Source of the DNA: Talpa occidentalis
Lineage: Eukaryota; Chordata; Mammalia; Eulipotyphla; Talpidae
Length of the DNA stretch: 64,000 nt
Reading direction: 5' to 3'
NCBI RefSeq assembly: GCF_014898055.3
Contig: NW_023601104.1
Location: forward strand, 80,893,106 to 80,957,105
Positions 10,891-21,441 of this stretch are shown piece after piece; positions within the stretch are counted from its first letter, which is position 1; every line of letters begins with the position of its first letter. The notes under the pieces are model-generated. The model worked only from the letters and a program-made list of their open reading frames with translations. It was not told the DNA's origin and made no database searches. The translations under genes were made by a program, and so were the position numbers.

Positions 10891-11920
10891 GCTTCCATGA
10901 AGCCCCCTTCAAATTTCTAATCTCATCTTGCACCGGCTGGAGGAAGCCAGTGGGGCTGGCAGTTGTGGGGAGGGCTCTATGGGTCTGCCACATTGCAATA
11001 AGTCCCACAGCAGCCGCTCTCTTTAGAGCAGGAGGTACTTGTAGTGGTTGCCCTCAGCTTTGGGACTTGGATGGGAATTCCAAGCATGGGAGAAGGTTTG
11101 CGTTTCTTCCTGCTCCAGCTGTGAGATCCTTGAGGGCAGAGTCTGCCTAGAGCCTAGAGCCAGCAAGCCTTCTGGAAACCTCTGCTGCGTGTACAACAGC
11201 AGCGAAAATAAGAAGTTATCTGCTCTATTGCTTAAAAAATGAGGGCTGTGTGACACTTGTCAAAACTCTGCAGGATAAAGCAGCGAAAAAGACTTATTTA
11301 AGAGTAAGTGGGCCTTAGACAAATATTAGGCCTCTGTTACCTGCCAAGAAGGAAAAGCGACCTCTGACCCTCAGGTTAAAGATGTTCTCTTTGTTGTTTT
11401 AATTAACTGGCCAGTGTGGATAAGCTTTGCTGAAAAGGTTTGCTGGAGCCTGGATGAGTCTGCTGGGCTCCTGGTACTGCCTCAGAGGTCTGGCTTTAAA
11501 TCTATTTCTCCTCTGAAACGACCGCAAAGTTTACTGAAGGTAAATTATTTTTGGTGATGCCTTTGGGGTCCCAGGAAGGTGGTGAATGCTTTACATACTG
11601 TTAACTCATGACGGAATTGGGCATCGGTGCATTAAGACAAACTGGTTTGCACCGTCTTATTGACAGTAGTGGACACACTGGTTATAGAGTCATTTAAAGG
11701 ACTCTGAGTGCTCCTCTTTATTTACGTTTCGTCCCCAGGCAACATGAAATTCCTCCTGTGACTTAAATAAAGCCTGTGGGAGCAGCAAGAAGTGGGGGCA
11801 GAAAGGGCTGGACTGATGCGGATGGAGTCAGTCTCCACACTCTGGCTTCCCTACCTGTAATACTGAGAATACTGAAATTTAGTCACACGAAGATTGAAAG
11901 CCCAGTGAAAATCCCAAATA
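10891..11920. other. Unannotated DNA, possibly partly conserved
   Basis: No named repeat. The stretch 11280-11720 is AT-moderate and free of obvious repeats, so it may hold constrained non-coding sequence, but nothing specific is visible. No exon recognised. Confidence 0.3.
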
Positions 11921-11922
11921 CC

Positions 11923-11924
11923 TG

Positions 11925-11963
<39 letters not shown>
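11923..11963. repeat. (TG)n microsatellite
   Basis: About 20 TG units with one early C interruption (tgcg). Confidence 0.95.
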
Positions 11964-11966
<3 letters not shown>

Positions 11967-12003
11967 GGAGGTATCATTTATCCCATTGTTCCTCTTTATT
12001 TGG

Positions 12004-12035
12004 TGTAGTAGATTGTAGTAGATTGTAGTAGATTG
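12004..12035. repeat. Three tandem copies of a 10-bp unit
   Basis: GTAGTAGATT repeated three times without error, at the 5' edge of the MLT1 LTR that follows. Confidence 0.9.
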
Positions 12036-12493
12036 CATAATGGCCCTCAGTGTCATCAGGTAATAATCTCTGGAACACGTGCCTGTTATTGCACACATTT
12101 TCTTAAAGGGATCTTGCAAAAGTGGTTAAGGATCTTGAGATGAAAAGAAAATTACCCCACATTTTCAGGGTGAACCCTAAATGCAGTAACATGCATTCTT
12201 ACCAGAAGAGGTCACGGGAAGCTTGACGCCACAGAAGGGGCTATTGGCCACAAAGGCAGAGACTGGGGTGATGGGGCCACCAGCCAAGGGATGCCAGGAG
12301 TCCCCAGAAACTAGAAGGAAAAAGGGTTGGATGCTCTCCTCGGGCCAGCAGGGGACACATGTTCTGCCGACACCTTGATTTTAACCCAGGGAGACAATTT
12401 CAGACTTTTGGCCTGCAGAACTGTAAGGGAATACATTTCTGTGTTTTAAACCAGATTTGTGGTAATTTGTTGCAGCCTCAGGAAATGAATACA
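12029..12493 (+). mobile_element. MLT1-type MaLR LTR
   Basis: The 3' half is clear: 'gccgacaccttgattttaac', 'ttttggcctgcagaactgta', 'atttctgtgttttaaacca' and the end 'aatgaatacatttgg', the usual MLT1 order on the plus strand. Confidence 0.75.
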
Positions 12494-12734
12494 TTTGGTA
12501 TATGGCTCAGAACTGATAATATGCATTATTCATGCGCTCAACAAATATTTGCTACGGTACAGGCACATATGAAGTACGGAGGCGGGCAGGAGAGGGCTGG
12601 GGGATGTTCACCACCCACCCGACCCCCCTCAATCAAAAGCAAAATACTCCAAATGTACACATTTTTTCTGAAGTTTTTTAGTTTACATCTAGCTCTGAAA
12701 GTTGAGCTTTATTGTATATATTAAAATTTAGAGA
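12494..12734. other. Unannotated DNA
   Basis: AT-rich, no named feature. Confidence 0.3.
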
Positions 12735-13080
12735 GATCATTTATTTTCACAAATATTTGCTGAGCACTGGCTATGTGCCAGCTACTCTAGCCCACCCAGG
12801 GTACGGTGGGAACAAAGCAGACCCCAACAGCGCTGCGCTGGTGAGGCTGACATTGTAGTTACCTGACGCCAATGAGAAAACAAATCAATATCAGGTGGTG
12901 GACGTTCAGGGGAGCTGAAGGGGACAGAGGCTGGTGTGGGTATCGGGCATGCTTCATTCACACGGAAGTCGGGGGGGGGTGTCTCTGCCAAGGTGACACG
13001 TGTGCAGACACCCGAGAAGGAGGGGGCTGAGCCATAAACCCCCAGAGGAGGGACTTCCAGGCAGAAGGAAAGGCAGAGAG
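12735..13080 (-). mobile_element. Old LINE-type remnant (L2-like, antisense)
   Basis: Opens with 'caaatatttgctgagcactg' and 'ctatgtgccagctactct', the reverse of an L2 3' end, then continues with 'gctgacattgtagtt', 'tatcaggtggtg' and 'ggacttccaggcagaagg' phrases found downstream in the same kind of repeat. Family assignment tentative for the distal part. Confidence 0.5.
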
Positions 13081-13214
13081 GGGGCTTGCTGGCTGAGCAA
13101 CGAGTAGACAAACGGATTAAAACTAGTTGCCAGTTTAGGTTAGCTAGTAAATAGACGATACTCTGTGCAAATACAAGATTCTTTTCTTTCTTGTGTGTGT
13201 GTGGGGGGCAATTA

Positions 13215-13690
13215 ATTAGTTTAATGATGTCTTTTTTACTAATAGTCCTAAGAATCATGCAATGCTGCCAGCATTGGGTGCAATCCTGGGCCATAAGTCT
13301 GCACAATCTTCTGCAACTGGTCCAGTGATGGCAGAACCTTTCATCTCGCCTTTATTGTTTACTATTATCCCAGCATTATCTTCAGAATAAAGAAATACAC
13401 CATCTTTTCTCCGATGGGATTTTCGTTGTGAAATTACCACTGGATGTAACTTCCTTCTGAGCTCTCGTTTGCCTTTCTTGACTGTGGCCATCACCATGTC
13501 GCCCACCCCGGCAGCAGGGAGTCTGTTCAGTTGTCCCTTTACCCCCTTCACAGAGATGATGTAGAGATTCTTGGTGTCTGTGTTGTCAGCAGAGTTGATC
13601 ACAGCTCCCACGGGAGACCCAACGAAATCCAGAATTTCACACCAGAGGTCCCACTACGTCCTTGCTTCGACATCTTGAATGCCGGAAAGG
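13215..13690 (-). pseudogene. RPL23: RPL23 (uL14) processed pseudogene
   Basis: On the minus strand the ATG is at 13673-13671 and the stop at 13257-13255. The conceptual product is a near full-length copy of the 140-residue 60S subunit protein uL14, with recognisable blocks such as [44 protein letters not shown] and CADLWPRIA. There are no introns, although the parent gene has several, so it is a retrocopy. A one-base deletion near 13609-13613 (after the Leu-Pro around residue 21) shifts the frame and brings a stop within four codons. One codon is missing in the HPAVVIRQ block (here HPVVISQ), and several substitutions occur. The UTR-like AT-rich tail runs to about 13215. It cannot make the protein; no nearby promoter is evident. 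Confidence 0.95.
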
Positions 13691-14255
13691 GACAGAAGAT
13701 TGTTCTCTTATTGATGTACTGTCTCAGTGACACGCATTAGATGGTGCATTGTCACCCAAAGGAAGAGAGGGTTGCTCTCTCAGCTGATTTTTGTGTGTTT
13801 GTTTTCAGTGTTGTGTGATGCAGTCTCTGGACTCTGTCCTCAACTTCTCTCTTAAACACGGACAACGGGCCACTGTTCCTACCTGGAGCTTCAAGGCTGC
13901 TCCTGCCCCGGCGTGTAGCAGGCAAGGCGACCAGAGAGAGAATGAGCTGGGAACTCCTCTGGGCCGGAGCCTCCTGAGGACGTGGAGGGGCAGAAAGTCA
14001 TCACTCCCTGGAGGGCCTGGGCCAGCAGAAGTGAGATTTCCAGGGCCCTGGTCCCTGAAATACTGTTACGATGTTTGTGCCCAACAATTTGAAGGTCATA
14101 AAACTCTGATTCAAGCCCACAAATGGAGACAACTGAGAGGCAGTGAGGGTGGTCATGGAGAGCTGGACTCAGGCAGAGCTGACCCCAGCCTGTCCCAGCC
14201 CCTCTCCCTTCCCTGTGGCTTTGGGAGACTTCCTTCTCCTGCCTTGGTGTCTGTA
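13691..14255. other. Unannotated DNA
   Basis: No named repeat or exon. The frame at 13791-14264 has no recognisable domain. Confidence 0.35.
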
Positions 14256-14257
14256 GT

Positions 14258-14695
14258 GAGGTGAACAGTGTCCCCTTGAAATCATGTCTGCAAAAAAATC
14301 TCTGAATATGACCTCATTCAGAACAAGGGTCATCGCAGGTGTGATAAATTGAGAGGAGATTATCTGGATTGGGATGAGCCCTAAATCCAATGACTTGTGT
14401 TTTACAGGAAAACTAGTGTTTTCCCTGACTTTATAGGGAAATTCAGACAGAGAATGAGGCACACGTGACCACAGAGGCTGCAGCAAGGATGGCCTAAGGC
14501 GGCCGCAACCACCAGAAGCTGTAAGGATGGGATGCAGAGGTGAGGGGCCCTCCCGAAGACCTTGCCAGAGCCTGGCCCTGCTCCGTCCTGATCACAGGCT
14601 ATAGCCGCCGCCCCCGGGAGCAGGTACTTCTGCTGTTCTATGTGACACGGTGCAATCTTCCACACAAGGTTTTGATAAGTTGTCACGTCAACCTG
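14258..14695 (+). mobile_element. MLT1-type MaLR LTR, 5' portion
   Basis: Starts 'gtgaacagtgtccccttgaa', then 'atgacctcattcagaac', 'attgggatgagccctaaatc', 'accaccagaagctg' in MLT1 order. The 197-codon antisense frame crossing it (14402-14995) is therefore not a gene. Confidence 0.65.
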
Positions 14696-15415
14696 GGACA
14701 CCCACCCAGTAACTTCATCAGTAAGTTGTGGGAGAGAAGCTGGTGGCAACCCCCTCAGGCACCGGCAGGCACAATGCAGGCCCAGCCCCCAGGGGGCTCT
14801 CTGAAAACATGAGCCCAAAGGCTGCACTGGGCCTGGTGAGCTGGGGTCTTGGGGCCCAGCTGCTTGGGCCAGCGGCTTACATTCTGGTGGGACCCCAACT
14901 CTCCCCAAATAAAATATACAAATTGAATGTGTGGGAGGGACCCCCTCGCCTCTGCGTCCTTGTGGCTTCTGGTGGTTGTGGCTGCGTTGGGCCATCTTCG
15001 ATGCAGCCCTCCATGGTCATGTGACAGAGAGAAGCCAGAGTAAAGGATGGAGAGGGATGGAGAGCATTTTTGAGTAGAAGTTCAGGGAAGGGGGCCTCTC
15101 TGAGAAGGGGGTGCCCGAGTTCGGCCTGACTGGCCAGTGGGCGACACGTGGTGAGCCCTCCACATGTTAGCTGGTGTTAGGGTGAGAAGTAGTGAAACAG
15201 GCAGGTTGGGGAATGTGGGTCAAATCCAGCCTCTGTGAATATGAACAATGCCGGGGCCTTCCAAGTCTGAGAATCAAGATGGGGAACAAAAGGAAGATGG
15301 GCCACTGTCCAGATTTGCTAGGACACTGAATGGGGAAAACCCCAGGCTCATGGGGAATGGGTACCCCCACCGAGGGCACCACACAGGGAGGAGTAGACAA
15401 GATAGCCTGTGTGGA
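14696..15415. other. Unannotated DNA
   Basis: GC-moderate, several chance frames. A short stretch near 15060-15130 resembles the distal part of the L2-like repeat at 12.8 kb. No exon recognised. Confidence 0.3.
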
Positions 15416-15417
15416 TG

Positions 15418-15450
15418 GCTCCCCACCCCCACCCCCACCCCTCCCACCAC
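15418..15450. repeat. (CCCACC)n simple repeat
   Basis: C-rich tract with CCCACC-type units. Confidence 0.8.
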
Positions 15451-15654
15451 TCTGCCCCCAGCCTGGGAAATGTGCCTGCTGTGTCTCTGTGCTTTGACCT
15501 CAGGCCAACCAAGGCTGTCTTCCATTTTATTCTAGGAAATGGCAGCTCCTGGAAATGGTCTTTCAGGAGAATCTGGAGATGGAAACCCAAGTTGCTGGTC
15601 CCCTTTGGCACCCCTTTCTGCTTAAGCAGTACCCCGGCCATGCCAGGGAGTGGT

Positions 15655-15735
15655 CATCAGCTGACCCTGGGAATGTTACTTCCCTTTTGTTTACTCATCT
15701 GCAAGCAGGAGCAACAAAACCTTCAGCTTTCAGAT
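15655..15735 (+). mobile_element. MIR fragment
   Basis: Diverged 'accctgggaatgttacttcc ... tttactcatctgcaa' corresponds to the MIR core (gaccttgggcaagttacttaac ... cctcatctgtaaa). Confidence 0.45.
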
Positions 15736-15739
15736 TTTT

Positions 15740-15860
15740 AGGGGATTGGATGAAATAAATCATTCACAGTATGTATTAAATATCTATTAAACAATCATAC
15801 GTCAGGTGTTAATTATACTAGTTAGATACACAAGTTGAATAAAATACACCTAGTTCCTGC
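15740..15860 (-). mobile_element. L2-like fragment, antisense
   Basis: 'atctattaaacaatcatacgtcaggtgttaatt ... cctagttcctgccctcc' follows the antisense L2 3' end in decayed form. Confidence 0.35.
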
Positions 15861-15905
15861 CCTCCAGCACCTTCCAGCACCCTCCAGCACCTTCCAGCAC
15901 CCTCC
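15861..15905. repeat. Minisatellite, alternating 10-bp units
   Basis: CCTCCAGCAC and CTTCCAGCAC alternate, giving a 20-bp higher-order period repeated a little over twice. Confidence 0.9.
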
Positions 15906-16240
15906 AATCTAGCGGAAGCACAGAGTCCAACAGGCCCATAACAGCGCAGGTCCCCACGGCAAAGGGGAAGATGGAGAGAAGAGAGGGTGGACCTAATTTG
16001 GGCTGAGAGCAGAAAAAGCCTCTCTGTGAACAGAAAGAAGGAGCAGCGCGTGACCATTTCAATGGAAACCCATTAAATATATAAATTAATGGAGGGACAA
16101 TTGACATCTTTACAATATTATTTTATCTTATCCCAGAAGAGGCTTTTCCACTATCTCAGACTTCTTGCTAAGGGAAATTCTGTTTTCCAGGTTTTGTTTA
16201 AGATTTTTAAATTTTTGTTCTTCGTCATGGACTAATTCAT
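15906..16240. other. Unannotated DNA
   Basis: No exon or RNA gene seen; AT-rich from about 16060. Confidence 0.3.
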
Positions 16241-16982
16241 TGAAAACAGTAAGATAATCACATTACCCATGCCACCCATGGACACCCCTCCTGTCCATCA
16301 AAGACCTGCCTCCTGCCTGTGCCCTGGAATTGAGGGTTAACAATCTGACTTGTGACATGCTATGATCCCTGGCCTTTGTTTTTCACATGTAGCAATTTCA
16401 CACATTGCTATACCTGAATAAAATGGTGTGTATTTGTGCATATTTTTTGAGCTTCAAATAAATAGACCCACACTCTATGCTTTCTTTTGAAATGTGCCTC
16501 ATTCACTCTGTATCAGGGTGATGAGCTCCACATGCATGGATGGAGGCAGTGTGGGGCCTTGAGGTCTAAACAGCCCCGAAATGCCCAGCAAGGCTGTACG
16601 CAGTTATTTTTGTCCACGTCCCTGTGAGTGGCAGCGTGGGCTACATGTGACTCCCGGTGCACACGTGTAAGAGTTTATTTACTGAGGATTAGAATTACTG
16701 AATCGTAGGGATGTGCAACTTTCCCATTAAAGACAATCCCAGACTGTTTTCCCAAAATTGTTGAACCACTTTGTACCCCACTTGCAGCATCTTGGCCCTG
16801 TATCTTTGCCAACACTTACCACTTTTTTCTATTCCTTTGGGTCCATAAAATGGCAGTTCCTTAGGTAGCATCTCCCAGGGACTCAGGCTAACCATTTTTT
16901 TTGGAGGTCTCTCAGCCTTTGAGTTCTCTTCTAAGAAATGGCTTCTATTTTGTTACTCGTAGAAATTTGAATTTTTTTTTTA

Positions 16983-17315
16983 AATATATGCCAGATCTTA
17001 TTTTATTTTTTTAATAGAGGCATGTTTTATTTATTTATTTATTTGTTTGTTTGTTTTGTTTATACATGCACTGGGTACAGTCAGAAGCGCGGGAGGGTGA
17101 GAGAATTCACCAGAGACAGAGCGGGGAGCAGAGCAGGCAGAAGGACCGAAGTACACTGCTGAGGGGAGCAGCGGGCGGCAGGAGAGGTCTGCGCGCCATG
17201 TGGGACCCTCCTCCCGTGGCCGGCGAGCAGCCGGGCATCAAACCAGCGCTGCAGAGGCCGCGGGCAGGTTCGCAACCCAGAGCTCAACCGCTGCGCCACG
17301 CCACCGGGGAGGCCC
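16983..17315 (-). mobile_element. tRNA-derived SINE, antisense, subfamily B with extra 3' segment
   Basis: Target-site duplication of about 15 bp in a T-run (from 16968 and from 17316, tgaattKtttKtttt). Beyond the usual tail it carries an extra segment, in reverse 'ttaatagaggcatgtttta' (17011-17029), also present in the SINE at 19967-20274. The head has a small internal duplication (gcgccacgccacc). Confidence 0.9.
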
Positions 17316-17544
17316 TGAATTGTTTGTTTTTTATGTATTGACTTGCAGGAGACTTTGGATATTCTGATTCTAATCCTTTGTTAAGTATATGAGGCTTTTA
17401 GCTTCTTTATATATTCGCTATTTGATAGGGAAAACTTAGAATTTTAATCTAGTCAAATTTATCACTTTTCTTTTATGGCTTATACCTTTGTCTAAGAAAT
17501 CTTTTGCTGAGATTACATATACATTTCTATAGTATGGATTTTTA

Positions 17545-17995
17545 AGCAATCTTATGCTGTGGGCCATTTGTCATGTTTTTAAATGCATAAAATGAAATTC
17601 ATAAGCTTACAAAGAAAAACAATTACACTGAAATACAGTTATCAGAGTATTAAAAATGATAATATGCTTCTTTTAATGCATTAAATAACAAGATTTAGCA
17701 GAAAATTTAATAGATGCTATAAATTTCCAAGTACTAATGAGCATAAATAATATTTGAAACACCTGCAACAACTGTAATGCAATATGGAAATATCTGTGTT
17801 CTCATCCCTGACAGCCACAGGTAGCGCGAGATTACTAGGGCCTATTGTTTATATTCATAACTGAATCTCTAAATTTCAGCTAGAGGTTAGTGAAGATAAA
17901 TATTAACTTCTCCATCTCTGTTCGCAAACTTCCTGAATTCTATCCACTAGCCTACTGTGGGGTTTGGAACCCAGGTTAGGAGTCCCTGAATAGTA
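17545..17995. mobile_element. hAT-like DNA transposon relic
   Basis: Diverged match, by memory, to a common mammalian DNA transposon: 'ttttaaatgcataaaatgaaattcat', 'gaaatacagttatcag', 'acctgcaacaactgtaatg', 'tttcagctagaggttagtg', ending 'ggaacccaggttaggagtccctg'. It lies between two L1 segments. Family name not certain. Confidence 0.5.
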
Positions 17996-18910
17996 TTTTC
18001 TAAGAACTTTAGAGTTTTATCTTTCATGATTTTATCTTTTATCAATCAGAATGCATTTCTTTTTATGGGGTACATAACATTTCCTTTCCCACTTTTTACT
18101 GGTTAATCTGATTACTGACTCCCCTTTGATCTGCAACATCTGTGCTGGCTTAAATCATGATTCTGTATAACAGGGCCATCTGATCCTTTATTTTATTCTA
18201 CTGATCTCTTTATTGATCTATGTCGTACTTGCTGTAACTTGAGGTAGGTCTGACATCCAGCTGGGAAAGTTTCCCTGCTTGTGCACTGGCTTCCCATCTA
18301 TGTAAATTTTAGAAACAGCTTGAGGAATGCCCTGTGAAAAAGCCCATTGGGGTGTTGATTGGAATTGCACTGGATATACAGCCCATTTATTCCTACCTTT
18401 CATATAATTTTACATGTTTTCCGTGAAAGATTTGTAGGTCTTTTATTAGACCTACTCCTGGGTTCTCTCTCTCTCTTCCTCTCTCCTCTTCTCCTAACTA
18501 CCCCGATTTATTTGTCGGTGTTGCGACTGGAAACTGTCTTTAGGATTTGTTTTCTCACTCTGTATTACTGATGTACAGAAAAGCAGTTGCCTTTGAATGT
18601 TGCTCTTTTATCTCTCAACCTTATTAAGTCGAATCATCTGTAGAAGTTGGGGAGTTTTCTATGAAAATAATCATATTGTCTTCAATTAATGTCTGTTTTG
18701 TTTCTTTGATCCCAAACCTCACGTCTTTTATTTATTTTTCTTATTTTATTGTACTTGTTAGTACTTTCAGTACACTATTTACAGGTGGTAATTAAAAAAC
18801 TTTTAACCTTTAAAAAAATATCTGCTATGGATTTTTGGTGGATGTTCTGTGTTAGAGAAATTTCTATTTCTAATTCATCAATTTTGTTTTAAAATCCTAA
18901 GTGCATATTG

Positions 18911-19180
18911 GGCCTTCCTGGTGGCACAGGCAGTTGAGTGCAGTGCTGTGAAGCTGTCCGCAGCCTCTGCAGTGCGGGTTCAATCCCAGCCGGCTAGGGA
19001 GCTGCCCACATGGCGCAGCAGACCTCTCCTGTCTCGCCCACTGCTCTCCTCAGCAATGTATTTCAGTCAGTTTACCTGTTCTGCTCCCCACTCTGTCTCT
19101 GGTGAATCCTCTCACCCTCCTGCACATCTGGCCTGTACCCCAGTTCTTGTATGTGTGAATAAACAAATCTTTTAAAAAAA
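18911..19180 (+). mobile_element. tRNA-derived SINE, subfamily A
   Basis: Perfect 20-bp target-site duplication (18891-18910 and 19181-19200), the longest in the window. The head starts 'ggccttcctggtggcacagg'. The tail has AATAAACAAATCTTTT before the A-run, so its poly(A) signal and terminator motif are both retained. Confidence 0.95.
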
Positions 19181-19200
19181 AAAATCCTAAGTGCATATTG

Positions 19201-19790
19201 TTGGGTCTTTCCCCCCACAGTAGTTAATTGTTTATTTATCAAGAGACATTATTCCTTTTACCAAATATTCATGTTTCATAGTTCAGGAACATAAGTCACT
19301 GACTTGTGTCTTGCCATTCTATGTTTCAAGATCACTTTGCACTCTGAAACAGGCCAGCTGGCCTCTGTTACCAAAATCTTTCAGGGAATCATAATTCCGT
19401 AGAAATTAGTGTATGTCTTCTTTCTTAGTTCAGCCACAGCAAACATATAGAAGGCTGCAGCCCCCAGGCATACAAGGTGAAATTGCAAATGTTTGGCCAG
19501 AAGGCCTCTCATCTGAGGTTGCGACACAGCACCAGAAGTCATGGTGGTTTTTCTCAACAGGAACATTCTTCCACACCAAAGGAGAAATGGAGTCAGGTTT
19601 TTTGTTTTATATGATTTTTTAAGACCGCAGATTCCAAAATGTGAGTGTATGGGAAAGGCGCACTAAAGAGAAAGTGAGGATGCAAAAGAACAAGGAGGCT
19701 ACCCTAACCACTGACATCCTTGAGAAGGCTGAGTGGATCTTTATGTATTTCTTTAGGCATATAAAGTACTTAACATAATGCTTGGCCTCT
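19201..19790. other. Unannotated DNA, L1-like at start
   Basis: 19201-19330 may continue the antisense L1. The rest holds no named repeat or exon. Confidence 0.3.
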
Positions 19791-19792
19791 GA

Positions 19793-19963
19793 GCTTCCTG
19801 TGTCTGCTGTAATAAATTACCACAAACTTGGTGGCTTAAAATAACATAAATTAATTCACTTACATCTCTGGTAGTCAGAAGTCTGAAGCACTTTCATTTG
19901 GCCAAAGTCAAGATTTCTTCTGGAGGCTCCATGGAAGAATCTGTTTCTTGCTTCTTCCTACTT

Positions 19964-19995
<32 letters not shown>

Positions 19996-20557
19996 TAGAG
20001 GCATGTTTTATTTATTTATTTGTTTGTTTTGTTTATACATGCACTGGGTACAGTCAGAAGCGCAGGAGGGTGACCAGAGCCAGAGCGGGGAGCAGAGCAG
20101 GCAGAAGGACGGAAGCACACTGCTGGGGGGAGCAGCGGGCGGCAGGAGAGGTCTGCGCGCCATGTGGGACCCTCCTCTGGTGGCCGGGGAGCAGCTGGGG
20201 ATCGAACCGGCGCCGCAGAGGCTGCGGGCAGCTTCGCAACCCAGCACTCAACCACTGCGCCACCAGGGAGGCCCGCTTCTTCCTACTTTTAAAGGCTGCC
20301 AACAAACCTCGGCTTGTGGCCCCTGCAAAGCTCTCCATCTTCAAAGCCAGGAGCATGGCGCCTTCACATCTTGGCATCATTGTCTCCCTTCTACATCAGC
20401 ATCCTTGCCATGAGGGGCCCACCCAGATAACGCAGGATGAATCCCTATCTTAAGTTTTAATCACATTTGCAAAGACCTTTTTGCCACATGAGATAACATT
20501 GACAGGCTCCAGGTTTACAACATGGACATTTTGAGGGTCTGTGTTTCGGCTTACATT
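19793..20557 (-). mobile_element. MLT1-type MaLR LTR, antisense, split by a SINE
   Basis: Left part: 'tgtctgctgtaataaattac', 'cacaaacttggtggcttaaa', 'tctctggtagtcagaagtct'. Right part (from 20292): 'ggcttgtggcccctgc', 'catcttcaaagccaggagca', 'gggcccacccagataacgca', 'atcacatttgcaaagacc'. The order is that of an antisense MLT1. The younger SINE at 19967-20274 sits in the middle. Confidence 0.75.
19967..20274 (-). mobile_element. tRNA-derived SINE, antisense, subfamily B with extra 3' segment
   Basis: Perfect 17-bp target-site duplication (gcttcttcctactttta at 19950-19966 and 20275-20291). Carries the same extra 3' segment (ttaatagaggcatgtttta, 19992-20010) and the same 'tgtttgttttgtttatac' tail as the SINE at 16983-17315. 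A short deletion removes the 'gagaattcac' part of the body. Confidence 0.95.
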
Positions 20558-21425
20558 TCTTGACGTGTGTTAGATTAAACTATGTATGTGTGAGGTTAAG
20601 AAAAGAAGAAAGGGTTCATTATTGGCAGTTCCATGTGATTCAGTCAAAAGGTTCTGGAGATAGAGGAGTTACTATTAATACTAAAAACAAAAGGGGAGGT
20701 GACTTTGCCAGAAACTGCCAACTCCAGGCCTGTTGTGTTGTTTCCACTGTCTTGGAAAAGGCCTGCTAACAGCCTGTGGAAAGATCCTTGTCCCGCAGAG
20801 TAAGGGAATCCCCCTACCCAGTCTCCAAATCGTCTAACTCAAAGCACTAACAGCTCCAAAAGCTTCCATATTGTGTGCGTGGGGAAGGGGTGGAGGGTGA
20901 GGCAGGTAGCAACAGTCTGTGGCAGCCCAGGGCCATATTGGATCCTGAGGTCCAGAGAAAAAAAATTAGTAATACTGCTCCTGTCTTTATTTAAAATCTG
21001 GATGTTTTATTTACAATAAATTGAATTTTGATTTCCAGAAAACACTGCATTCACAAATTATTCATGTAGATGGCCGATTTCTTTCTAGCTCCCCCCTTAA
21101 GCTTTCGTTCCCTTCACCTTTGTTCCCCCTCTGACCTGTCGGTCTCTGTTTGTATCTGTTTTCTCTAATCGTAGTTTTAGGTGGACTCTCCTGGCAAAAG
21201 TGCAAGCTTCATCTGCAGAGAAAAACACAAGATGGTTAGGATTGACTGAGATAACAGCAGCGTCACCTTCCAACCTCTCAGCCTCCCAGCCTCCCAGGGA
21301 CTCTCTTTGCTGCCAATTGCCTTCTCCAAGCAAGAAAGAATAAACTAATTTCATACCTATTCAGTCCAATAAAGCTCATTGTCCTGCCCCTACCTCCAGT
21401 GATAAGCAACAGGAACAGTTCATTT
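20558..21425. other. Unannotated DNA upstream of the CpG island
   Basis: No named repeat. Around 20985-21060 there are 'tttatt' and 'aataaa' stretches that could be poly(A) signals on either strand. 21180-21350 is mixed-composition DNA. If the island at 21.4-22.4 kb is a promoter, a first exon could lie here on the minus strand or beyond 22.4 kb on the plus strand; I cannot define one. Confidence 0.3.
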
Positions 21426-21428
21426 TCC

Positions 21429-21441
21429 ATTGCTAAGCAAC
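21429..21441. promoter_or_regulatory. RFX X-box-like motif
   Basis: ATTGCTAAGCAAC matches the palindromic X-box type GTTGCTAAGCAAC in 12 of 13 bases. RFX factors bind such sites in promoters, notably of ciliary genes. It lies at the left edge of the CpG island. A half-site-like CAAGACAAC follows. Confidence 0.5.

Larger units (their letters stand above)
16241..18890 (-). mobile_element. L1 ORF2/3' region remnant, antisense, with nested insertions
   Basis: Long T-rich sequence following antisense L1: 'attactgaatcgtagggatgtgcaa', 'ttttcccaaaattgttgaacc', 'ctaatcctttgttaagtatatg', 'aagaaatcttttgctgag', 'gtaaattttagaaacagcttg' and 'ggtgttgattggaattgcac' appear in the order expected of a 3'-to-5' L1 ORF2 reading. 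No long frame survives. Interrupted by a SINE (16983-17315) and a hAT-like relic (about 17545-17995). L1 replicates by target-primed reverse transcription; this copy is dead. Confidence 0.75.

Noticed and set aside
14402..14995. 197-codon frame on the minus strand
   Set aside because: It runs antisense through an MLT1 LTR and unique GC-moderate DNA and has no domain or low-complexity-free core; the reading looks random.
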